Source of the DNA: Anaerolineales bacterium
GTDB taxonomy: Bacteria; Chloroflexota; Anaerolineae; 4572-78; J111
Assembly: GCA_020634855.1 (NCBI GenBank)
Contig: JACKAU010000006.1
Span: 62,001-126,000 of the forward strand
Reading direction: 5' to 3'
Length of the DNA: 64,000 bases
Part shown: one piece after another, positions 1-7,332 of the stretch
How the letters are laid out: every line of letters starts with the position of its first letter
Position numbering within the stretch: position 1 is the stretch's first letter
The notes under the pieces: generated by a model
Told to the model about the DNA's origin: nothing
The model's database searches: none
The model's input: the letters and a program-made list of their open reading frames with translations, nothing else
Translations under genes and position numbers: made by a program

Positions 1-50
1 GGAAAAACTTAAATCGTAATAGATTCGCGTTGTCATCCGAGTATCCCTAT

Positions 51-100
51 CGGGGGTAGGGGGTAGGTAGTAGGGATTAAGGGAAAAAACCCCTACCCCG
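51..100. repeat. G-rich low-complexity tract with inverted repeat
   Basis: A run of GGGTAGG/GTAGGGA words is followed by its near-complement; the outer parts (51-62 and 90-100) can pair as CGGGGGTAGGGG / CCCCTACCCCG. The same word family (GGAGTAGGGA, GGGATTAAGGG) recurs at about 24955-25000, 54076-54110 and 54500-54535, so this is one of the short intergenic repeat types of this genome. Function is unknown; it could also act as a terminator for a gene left of the window. Confidence 0.5.
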
Positions 101-150
101 GTCTGGGTCGACAGCAGCGAGGTAAATTACTTACTACATAAGGAGGCCCT

Positions 151-1698
151 ATGTCCCCAACCCCATCCCGCCGCCGCGAACGCCGCGAACGCCGTTCCGC
201 CCCGGCCTCACCGTTAGCCCATATCCCCTGGCTAAGCGTCAAAAATAGTATGCCGCCGTTAACGCGTCTAGATGAAGAGGGACGGCAAAAAATTCACGAG
301 GCGTCGATGACCATTTTGGAGGAGATCGGCATGGCCTTCCTGGACGACGAGGCGCTGGATATGTGGGCCAAGGCCGGAGCCAAGGTAGATCGCAGTCGCC
401 AGGTGGTCTGGGCCGACCGCCAACTCGTGCTCGATCTGGTGGCTCAAGCGCCGCCTCATTTCACCTGGCGCGCCCGCAACCCGGAACGCACCGTCTTCAT
501 CGGCCAAAACCAAATCAACTTTGCGCCTAACGGCGGCGTGGTGTTTGTCCATGATTTGGATTACGGCCGGCGGCCCGGCTTGATGAAAGACTATATCAAC
601 TTCCTGAAACTCGTCCAGATGTGCAACGCTATCCATATTGCCGGCGACCAACTGATCGTTCCCCACGATGTCGAAGTTTCGTTTCGTCATTTGAGGCGGT
701 CGCAAGCCGCGCTGAAGTTGACCGACAAAGCCTACATGGAAGCGCCGCACGGCCGGATTATCTCGGGCGACGCCGTCGAGATGGCCAAGATCGTTTTTGG
801 CGACGACATCACCGAGTCGAACCAGCCGGTATTGGGCGGCATCATCAACGCCAGCAGCCCGCTGCGCTACGACGACCGCATGATCGGCGGGATTTTGACC
901 TTTGCCCGGGCCAATCAGGTGCTGATCATCACCCCCTTTATTTTAGCCGGCGCCATGAGTCCGATCACGATGGCCGCCGCCATCGCCCAGCAAAACGCCG
1001 AGGCTCTGGCCGGCATCGCCCTGGCCCAACTGGCTCGCCCCGGCGCGCCGGTCATTTACGGCGGTTTTGCCACCAATCTCGATATGAAAACCGGCAGCCC
1101 GGCCTTCGGCACGCCGGAGGGAGCCTGGGCCACGATTGTCGGGGCGCAGATGGCCCGCTTCTATAACCTGCCCTTCCGCAACAGCGGCACGCTCAACACC
1201 TCGAATGTGCCCGACGCGCAAGCGGCTTATGAAACGATGTGGGCCGTGTGGCCGGCGGTGCTGTCGCACTCCAATTTCATTATGCACTCGGTTGGCTGGC
1301 TGGAAGGCGGCTTGACCGTGGGCTACGAAAAGATGATCATCGATATGGAAAATCTGGGCATGTTCCAGCACTTCTTCCAAGAGGTCGAGATTAGCGACGA
1401 CACCCTGGCGCTCGATATGATCAAGGAGATCGGGCCGGGCGGCCATCACCTGGGCACGCCCCACACCCAAGCTCGCTTCCGAACCGAGTATTACACCCCC
1501 GTCTTAGCCGACCGCCAAAACTATGAATCCTGGCAGCTCAGCGGCGTCGGCGATGCAGCCCAGCGAGCCAATAAGATTTGGAAGGATGTTCTCAACGCTT
1601 ACGAGCAGCCCCCCCTGGATGAGGCCATCCGCGACGCCCTGGATGATTTTGTCGCCCGGCGGACGGAGGAGTTGAGGGGGGTGGAGTTGTATTCGTAG
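151..1698 (+). CDS. MttB-family methyltransferase (non-pyrrolysine)
   Basis: A 515-aa protein of the trimethylamine methyltransferase MttB superfamily (COG5598), the TIM-barrel enzymes that move a methyl group from a quaternary or tertiary amine to a corrinoid protein. Family hallmarks seen are an N-terminal segment with ILEEIGMAF, the glycine-rich core GGVVFVHDLDYGRRPG, and the C-terminal GPGGHHLGTPHT followed by an R-x-E-Y-Y element. The frame has no internal TAG, so this is a non-pyrrolysine member like the glycine-betaine demethylase MtgB group; the substrate cannot be told. The start is backed by AAGGAGG seven bases upstream. The first 20 residues are strongly basic (RRRERRERR), an unusual extension. 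No corrinoid protein or reductive activase lies downstream; partners may be left of the window. Confidence 0.85.
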   Translation: MSPTPSRRRERRERRSAPASPLAHIPWLSVKNSMPPLTRLDEEGRQKIHEASMTILEEIGMAFLDDEALDMWAKAGAKVDRSRQVVWADRQLVLDLVAQAPPHFTWRARNPERTVFIGQNQINFAPNGGVVFVHDLDYGRRPGLMKDYINFLKLVQMCNAIHIAGDQLIVPHDVEVSFRHLRRSQAALKLTDKAYMEAPHGRIISGDAVEMAKIVFGDDITESNQPVLGGIINASSPLRYDDRMIGGILTFARANQVLIITPFILAGAMSPITMAAAIAQQNAEALAGIALAQLARPGAPVIYGGFATNLDMKTGSPAFGTPEGAWATIVGAQMARFYNLPFRNSGTLNTSNVPDAQAAYETMWAVWPAVLSHSNFIMHSVGWLEGGLTVGYEKMIIDMENLGMFQHFFQEVEISDDTLALDMIKEIGPGGHHLGTPHTQARFRTEYYTPVLADRQNYESWQLSGVGDAAQRANKIWKDVLNAYEQPPLDEAIRDALDDFVARRTEELRGVELYS

Positions 1699-1717
1699 AG
1701 TAGTGACAAAGTTATGC

Positions 1718-1855
1718 CTAATCTGGGAATGGATTATCCTGCAAAATAGCGGTGATAAGGGTTTCCAGATTAGCTAATTCTTTTTGCGTCTGGCGGGTAT
1801 GATGACCGAGTCTGTCGGGCTGCTTGCCGAGATGCTTGAAGACCTGCTGTAGGTC
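1718..1855 (-). pseudogene. Possible 3' gene remnant, no start codon
   Basis: Between two genes the minus strand has an open stretch of about 45 codons that reads like protein (… QTQKELANLETLITAIL …) and ends in TAG, but no start codon or ribosome site precedes it and its frame is closed by a stop just upstream. It may be the tail of a lost gene. I do not recognise the family. It could equally be chance coding-like sequence. Confidence 0.25.
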
Positions 1856-4455
1856 TAATCATCCCCACTCAAAACAAACGCTGCCCAGAAATAGGGATTA
1901 GGATATTGTTCTCGAACCAGGTTTTGAGCGGCTTGAAGTGCCTCTGCCTTACTCATTCCTTGCTGTTTCCATTGTCGATAAAATTCAGTCATCAGAAACT
2001 CCGTTGACTCATCATCTACACTCCACAGACTGGATAAGATCGTCGGCGCTCCCGCATAGAAAAAAGCTCGATTCAAACTAACAATTTCATCTCCGGCTGA
2101 AATGCTCCCTACATCGGATGTTACAGACTGAGCCAGACTAGTTTGGCAAGCACTCAAGGTCACCAACTCCACATTAGGCAACTTCAGGTCAAAAATTTCG
2201 CGCACCTTTAAGCTACCGTCATGGCCATCACCCTCTGCTAGTTCAATTGAACTATCCAACGGTATACGCTGATCAAATTCCCCATGAGCCGAAACGTGAA
2301 TGGTACCGGCTGTGTCCGCCTCTTGCCAGATAAGACTCTCCGTAGCCTGGTCAGCCAGGTAAACCGGCGCATCAAGAATGGTGCCTATGTTTTCAGCCTC
2401 TCTCTGGGCGAAGTGTAGTGGCTCCAAATCCACCTCTGTCCGTAGAATTGGATCACCTAAAATGAGAGGAGGGGCGACCTTATCAGCAGAGTGCAACTGC
2501 GCCTGAACAAATGGGAGCGTGCTAGCCGAGGGCAGGCTAAAAAGAATGAATTGTTCACTCAAGTACCGGTTGCCATCCGATAAGCCGGCAAAGGGAATAT
2601 AGTGTAATTCATTATGAGCGACAAGGCCCAGCTTACGAGTCTGGATTTGATTGAGAATAGGGTTTATCAATTCTTGATAGATGGTCTGAAGCTCTTGTGG
2701 GTGAGCTATTTCCAGATTCTTCTCATTGATCCGAAGATCTCGCAGCCAGGTATTGAGTTGCTCTCGTATCTTAAGACGCGAGAGGTCAGCCATATCTACA
2801 ATCGTAAAGTCATCTGAGGAAATTATAAAAGCTAAGATACTTTCGTCGCCAAGGGTGTAGTATGATACCAAAGTGGTATCCTCATCTAACAGGGCTTGTA
2901 CTTCAGTGACGGTCAGAACATTACTTTGACCAGAAATCAAGCTCATTAGTTCCGGATCGTGGGTCTGAATTGCTGTTAAAATTTCTTGGTAAACCTGTTC
3001 GATTCCTGTGAGTTCTGCTTTTAATTGCTGAATTTGGTTTGCTGCCCCATTCTCCTCGCTTAAAATCGCCAAGTTACGACGTGTAGCTATTAGGTTAGAA
3101 AATACTGCGCGTTCTTGCTGCAAAAGCGCGGTAGCGGTAGCATCGGCTAACTGTAACTGCCGGGCGGTTAATAGATTCAAGAAAAGGCGGGCGCGATTCC
3201 GTTCTGAGGTGTAGAACGACTGAGCCAGCAAACGCCGACTTTCCGTGAGGTCGCCTTGATCGTGTGCTTCAACGCCGGCTTTATAATAGGCATGCACCGC
3301 ATAATCATAAACGTCACTATAAGCACCTAAAGAACCGGTTAGGGCTAACGCATTTGAATTGCTAAGCTGTCCCCCACCGACGCTGGTCACTAGACCGCTA
3401 TCAACCACAGCCTGAGCCTCTTCTCGAAGTTGGATCGAGGCTTCGTAAGCTGCCAATGCCTCGGTCAGTTGGCCCTGCTGCTCCTTGATAAAGCCGACAT
3501 GGGTCAATACACCTGCTTGAGCCAAGGGATTTTCCGACTCCTGCATAATCTCCAAAGCTTGTTCAAAATATTGGAGAGCCGTCTCCGGCTCGGATTGCCG
3601 AAAATAGACCAAGCCAAGGTTATTGTAGATCACGCCGTTAAGAACCTGATTAAACTCTGGGCCGGGTAACATAAAACCATTCCCACCCGGCGCGTTACGA
3701 GCCAAAGCCTCCTCGAAGTGAGTTATAGCTAGCTCATACTGCGCTTCATCGCTATAGAGTTGGCCAATATTATTCAAAATAACAGGCTCAAGGGATTGAA
3801 CACCAAGGCCGGAAAACAGATCAGGTAAGAGGCCCTGATCATTTTTTTGGCGTGATGCCGTCAATGCTTCTTGTAATAAGTTATGCGCTTCGCTGAAATC
3901 GCGATCTAGACGCAGTTTACGACGTTCCAACCCAGCCAGGGAAAGCGCCAGGTTATTGAGCGTTGCTGCCTGTGCCGTCGGTTTGATGTTTTCCAAAAAC
4001 CAAGGCGACGATGATCGACTCAGGTTTAAGGCTTCCTCTAACATCGTTTCGGCCTGGTCGTAACGTTCCTGAGCCATATAGATTGAGCCCATCCCGAAGC
4101 GCACGGTCCATTCACTTTGTTGGTCGTCAACTTCACGAGTGATTGGCAGCAAATATTCATAAACCTCTAAGGCGCGATTCCATTCCAATTCAGCCTGTAG
4201 GAGTACCGCCAGATTGAGACCACAGGAGAGCAACAAATCTTTATCGCTACTCGGATTTGCTTGTAGCGTTTCAAAAGCCGGTTCGAGTAGCGCCTTAGCT
4301 TGAGACGAATTAGAGGCCAGTAAAGCCAATATGCCCATACCACAGTCCATAGCCGGATCTTTGCTTTGAGCTAGGGAGCTGGCTGACACGTTTACCGGCT
4401 GAAGTTGAAGACCAATGGTGATACTGATGATCACAGCAAATATTATTTTTTGCAT
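1855..4455 (-). CDS. Secreted TPR-CHAT domain peptidase
   Basis: An 866-aa protein with an N-terminal signal peptide (hydrophobic stretch ending near ASS-LAQS), then tetratricopeptide repeats over roughly residues 60-420, a coiled linker, and a C-terminal CHAT domain (about 570-866). CHAT is a caspase-clan fold; the expected catalytic pair is present as His724 in IHVSAHGEF and Cys770 in LVTLSACQTSL. CHAT-TPR proteins are common in cyanobacteria and Chloroflexota and are thought to be proteases in signalling. It lies 31 bp downstream of a lipoprotein gene and then a membrane-tethered HTH protein on the same strand, so an operon is likely. The signal peptide places the peptidase outside the membrane, where it could cut the outer parts of its neighbours; that is inference. 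Confidence 0.85.
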   Translation of the reverse strand: MQKIIFAVIISITIGLQLQPVNVSASSLAQSKDPAMDCGMGILALLASNSSQAKALLEPAFETLQANPSSDKDLLLSCGLNLAVLLQAELEWNRALEVYEYLLPITREVDDQQSEWTVRFGMGSIYMAQERYDQAETMLEEALNLSRSSSPWFLENIKPTAQAATLNNLALSLAGLERRKLRLDRDFSEAHNLLQEALTASRQKNDQGLLPDLFSGLGVQSLEPVILNNIGQLYSDEAQYELAITHFEEALARNAPGGNGFMLPGPEFNQVLNGVIYNNLGLVYFRQSEPETALQYFEQALEIMQESENPLAQAGVLTHVGFIKEQQGQLTEALAAYEASIQLREEAQAVVDSGLVTSVGGGQLSNSNALALTGSLGAYSDVYDYAVHAYYKAGVEAHDQGDLTESRRLLAQSFYTSERNRARLFLNLLTARQLQLADATATALLQQERAVFSNLIATRRNLAILSEENGAANQIQQLKAELTGIEQVYQEILTAIQTHDPELMSLISGQSNVLTVTEVQALLDEDTTLVSYYTLGDESILAFIISSDDFTIVDMADLSRLKIREQLNTWLRDLRINEKNLEIAHPQELQTIYQELINPILNQIQTRKLGLVAHNELHYIPFAGLSDGNRYLSEQFILFSLPSASTLPFVQAQLHSADKVAPPLILGDPILRTEVDLEPLHFAQREAENIGTILDAPVYLADQATESLIWQEADTAGTIHVSAHGEFDQRIPLDSSIELAEGDGHDGSLKVREIFDLKLPNVELVTLSACQTSLAQSVTSDVGSISAGDEIVSLNRAFFYAGAPTILSSLWSVDDESTEFLMTEFYRQWKQQGMSKAEALQAAQNLVREQYPNPYFWAAFVLSGDD

Positions 4456-4486
4456 TTCTCTCTCCTAAAAATCGACTTGGCTCTAA

Positions 4487-5629
4487 TTAATCGCACACCT
4501 CTTGACCCTTTTGGACAAGGTCAGTCTGACCATTCAAGCTCATGTATAAGATTTCAGCTTGATTAAAATACATTTTATCACAACTCAATTGGCCGAGAGC
4601 GATATAGGCGCGAGCTTGCGTTTCCAAATCACCAACATTTTCCGCCGCCTCTATGGCAGCTTTGAACGCAGTTTCCGCTTCAAGCGGCAAAAACATTTCC
4701 ATTAAAGTATAACCACGCCATAGGTGAAGCGTCGGGGTGTTTTGCGTCTCGGCCAACGCCTCGAAAATACGCCAAGCTTCGCCGACAGGTCGCAATCCTG
4801 TCTTTGGGTCAGGCTCAAGAGTAGCATAGTAGACGGCTAAAATGAAGGTACGAGTTGGCTTATCCAGATCGGGTAGGGCGTTGATGATTTGCTCGGCTTG
4901 CCTAATCTCTTTTAATTGGGACGCATCGGCCATCGAAAAACCAATTCCTGGAGTTTGATCTTCTACTTCGGTTTCATCGGTAACCAAAAGCAGGTAATAC
5001 ATACCCGACTGAAGCGGCATCTGCTGGTTAGGATAAGCCATTTCAGTCTGCTCAGTTGTAGACTCTGTCCACAGCTTACCGGTCTGATCAAAAAGTGTTA
5101 GCTCATAATTTTCAGCTCCCGTATCGCGCCAAATCAAGTTGGGACGCTCAGTAAAAATCAAGGTCCGACGTGGGTACAGAACATAAGGAACTTCTCCCGG
5201 ACGCTGTGGGGCATTATAGTCTGCCCCATTATATTGAAAGATAGCAGGTTGACGCGGGCAAGGCACACTGCTAATGCCGGTTTCCAAGGTAACTTGTTGC
5301 GTCCCAGCGCACAGAATGATAGCCTGATCTTCAACTTCCAATAAATCTGTGGACAGCAGAGGAGTGTGAATCTCAATCGGTTGAAAATCAGGCCAGTTTT
5401 CGTCAACTCGCTTTAGCTTGACGGTTCCCGTACTCTCAAGCAGCAGGTGGGGCATCGTCTCGATTGGTGATGCGGTTGGGGTTACGTCGAACGGAGTCGG
5501 CATCACGGACACAGTCGCTGAAGAAGTTATGGGCTTTGTTGCCGGTGTATCTGATGGTAGAACTTGAACACAAGCCGTAACGCCCCAGCTAAACCAAAGG
5601 CAAAGCGCTAACCAACGGCATCGCTTCAT
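4487..5629 (-). CDS. Lipoprotein with FecR-like and helical repeat regions
   Basis: A 380-aa predicted lipoprotein: hydrophobic start followed by a lipobox-like GVTAC and a Ser/Thr/Pro-rich linker. The next ~80 residues (LLLESTGTVKLKRVDENW … LLSTDLLEVED) look like a FecR-type beta domain, seen in proteins that pass signals across the envelope. The C-terminal ~150 residues are helical repeats (… AETAFKAAIEAAENVGDLETQARAYIALGQL), TPR-like. The ATG at 5629 shares bases with the TGA of the upstream HTH-TPR gene (ATGA overlap), so the two are translationally coupled. A TTG at 5638 is an alternative start. Assignment to a named family is not possible from the sequence alone. Confidence 0.75.
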   Translation of the reverse strand: MKRCRWLALCLWFSWGVTACVQVLPSDTPATKPITSSATVSVMPTPFDVTPTASPIETMPHLLLESTGTVKLKRVDENWPDFQPIEIHTPLLSTDLLEVEDQAIILCAGTQQVTLETGISSVPCPRQPAIFQYNGADYNAPQRPGEVPYVLYPRRTLIFTERPNLIWRDTGAENYELTLFDQTGKLWTESTTEQTEMAYPNQQMPLQSGMYYLLLVTDETEVEDQTPGIGFSMADASQLKEIRQAEQIINALPDLDKPTRTFILAVYYATLEPDPKTGLRPVGEAWRIFEALAETQNTPTLHLWRGYTLMEMFLPLEAETAFKAAIEAAENVGDLETQARAYIALGQLSCDKMYFNQAEILYMSLNGQTDLVQKGQEVCD

Positions 5630-6654
5630 CGAGCACAAATCTCCTCTATATCAACTTTTCGCTCATGGAAATATCCCGACATAGGAACAGACAAAATTCG
5701 AGCCTGTTCACAGTACAACTGCTGCTTTTCTGCCGAACAATGTTCAAGTTGACAAAGTTTAAGCAAAAAATAGTGAGCGGTTGAGCGGCGCAGCGATCCA
5801 GCCTCAAAGCCGAGTGAGTGTTCGGCAGCTTGCAGTGCTGGCTCAAGTTTAACTGCCTCCTCCAAAGCCGCCTTAGCATCGTTATATTGACTTAGTCCAA
5901 AATAAGCCCATCCTTGGTTTGAGAGTAACCCGTAACGAGCACGTAACGTTTCGACTCGATCAGGATAGGCAACACCCTCCAGTCCAACTTCAGTAATGAT
6001 CCTTGCCTGATCATATTGTTCAGTCTCGTTATAAAGTCGACTTAGACTGTCATAGGCTGACCAAAAATTAGGATCAATCGCTCTGGCACGTTCGAAATAT
6101 TCAATAGCAGTTTGCTTGTCACCGATTCTTTGTGCGTACAATTCAGCCAAATTGTAGTAAGCAACGGCCAATGTTGGATCCAGCCATATAGCCCGCTCAA
6201 ATGATTGTCTAGCTCCAGTAACATCATTCTTACTAAGCGCTGCCAGACCAGCCTGATTTTGGGCTTTGGCCCAGCTTGGAAAAATGAGGTAACGCACCAA
6301 CAAGACCATAACTAGTCCGGCTAATATAGCAAGACCGACAAAGCTCAAGACCCTTTTACGGTGAGGGAGAACCTCGGGGAAAGCATCCACAACCTCAGGC
6401 GACTCAATAACGGAGTACAATTGAGTGAGAGATTTATAGCCAGCTAAACAAAACAGTTCACGCTGTTGCTCTTCATCAAGATCCATCAACTGACAAAACT
6501 CCTCCAACGTATCTAGCGGTATTTTATTGACCTGAGTTATCCACTTATGAAGGGTACTCCGGTGGCACTGAAGCAATTTGGCTACGTTGGCCTGGGTAAG
6601 TCCTTTCTGCTCAATATAAGTTTTCATTCGATCTTCTAGGGTTGGCTCAGTCAT
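5626..6654 (-). CDS. Membrane-tethered HTH regulator with extracytoplasmic TPRs
   Basis: A 342-aa protein with three parts: an N-terminal helix-turn-helix (about 10-60, QANVAKLLQCHRSTLHKWIT), one transmembrane helix (about 102-124), and TPR repeats after it (about 133-290). The expected topology is DNA-binding inside and TPRs outside. Such one-pass tethered regulators relay an outside signal or are released by proteolysis. It is the first gene of a coupled unit with the lipoprotein (ATGA overlap) and the secreted TPR-CHAT peptidase. A frameshifted paralogue of its N-terminal half lies directly upstream. The DNA target is unknown. Confidence 0.75.
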   Translation of the reverse strand: MTEPTLEDRMKTYIEQKGLTQANVAKLLQCHRSTLHKWITQVNKIPLDTLEEFCQLMDLDEEQQRELFCLAGYKSLTQLYSVIESPEVVDAFPEVLPHRKRVLSFVGLAILAGLVMVLLVRYLIFPSWAKAQNQAGLAALSKNDVTGARQSFERAIWLDPTLAVAYYNLAELYAQRIGDKQTAIEYFERARAIDPNFWSAYDSLSRLYNETEQYDQARIITEVGLEGVAYPDRVETLRARYGLLSNQGWAYFGLSQYNDAKAALEEAVKLEPALQAAEHSLGFEAGSLRRSTAHYFLLKLCQLEHCSAEKQQLYCEQARILSVPMSGYFHERKVDIEEICAR

Positions 6655-6689
6655 AAGTATTGAACTCTAAAAATGACTCAAAGTAATTC

Positions 6690-7026
6690 TTACCCGGGCA
6701 GAGAGACATTAAATGTTAGCATTTTCCGCCCAAGCAACCGACTCAACCTTAAGACCAAAGACTCACGCTCTGATACTCGTTCAGTCTGTCTAAGGGCTTT
6801 ATAACCGGCCAAATCGAATAATTCCAGCCAGTTCCTCCGGTACCAAGTCAAATAAATCCGATAGCTCTGCAATGGCCGTATCGGGAATGCGGTTGACATC
6901 ACGAAGCCATTTATTGAATTGTTCCGGGCTATAGTTTAGCCGCCGCGCTGTTTCTGCTTGGGCCCAGCCGCAACGTTTGATATATGCTTTGACTTTTTGC
7001 TCAAACTCGTAGGGATTTCTTGGCAT
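6690..7026 (-). pseudogene. Frameshifted HTH paralogue of the downstream tethered regulator
   Basis: From ATG 7026 (AGGA just upstream) the frame gives an HTH protein (AQAETARRLNYSPEQFNKWL) like residues 1-65 of the next gene. It stops after FDLVPEELAGIIRFGRL. One base over, the sequence continues as NWLELFDLAGYKALRQTERV, matching ELFCLAGYKSLTQLY of the neighbour. The switch falls in AACTGGCTGGAATTATTC near 6830, consistent with one extra base. Even with the frame restored the product ends before any membrane helix, so it would be a soluble HTH fragment. It could be true decay or a sequencing error. Confidence 0.6.
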
Positions 7027-7074
7027 AGTCCTGTCTTTAGACGTTTGTTGCCGAATCATCAACAAAATCAACAA

Positions 7075-7332
7075 ATCAGCAACGGTTTAGCCGTCGATCC
7101 GTCAACGCCTTCTATGTAACAATACAGACACTCTAAGCTAGCCGAGAGCTAAAGATTTTATTGCTTTAGTCTATCCAGGAGGTGTGATGTGCTCACGATA
7201 GTAGCCAGTAAAAGTGGTGAAGGGTCTGATATCGTCGACAGCGATAAGTAAATTCAGAAGTGGACCGGTCCACGCCTTTCGCCATCTGGCTCCCGTTGTT
7301 GTGGCACAACGCACCAAGGAAACAATTGAAGA
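7075..7332. other. Intergenic stretch with a 12-bp palindrome
   Basis: No convincing gene. It contains the perfect palindrome TGGACCGGTCCA at 7261-7272 and an AGGAGG at about 7178 followed only by a four-codon frame. It lies downstream of the HTH-NB-ARC gene and upstream of the frameshifted HTH gene. Confidence 0.4.

Noticed and set aside
151..1698. Pyrrolysine-containing MttB
   Set aside because: No in-frame TAG occurs within the gene, so it is a non-pyrrolysine family member.
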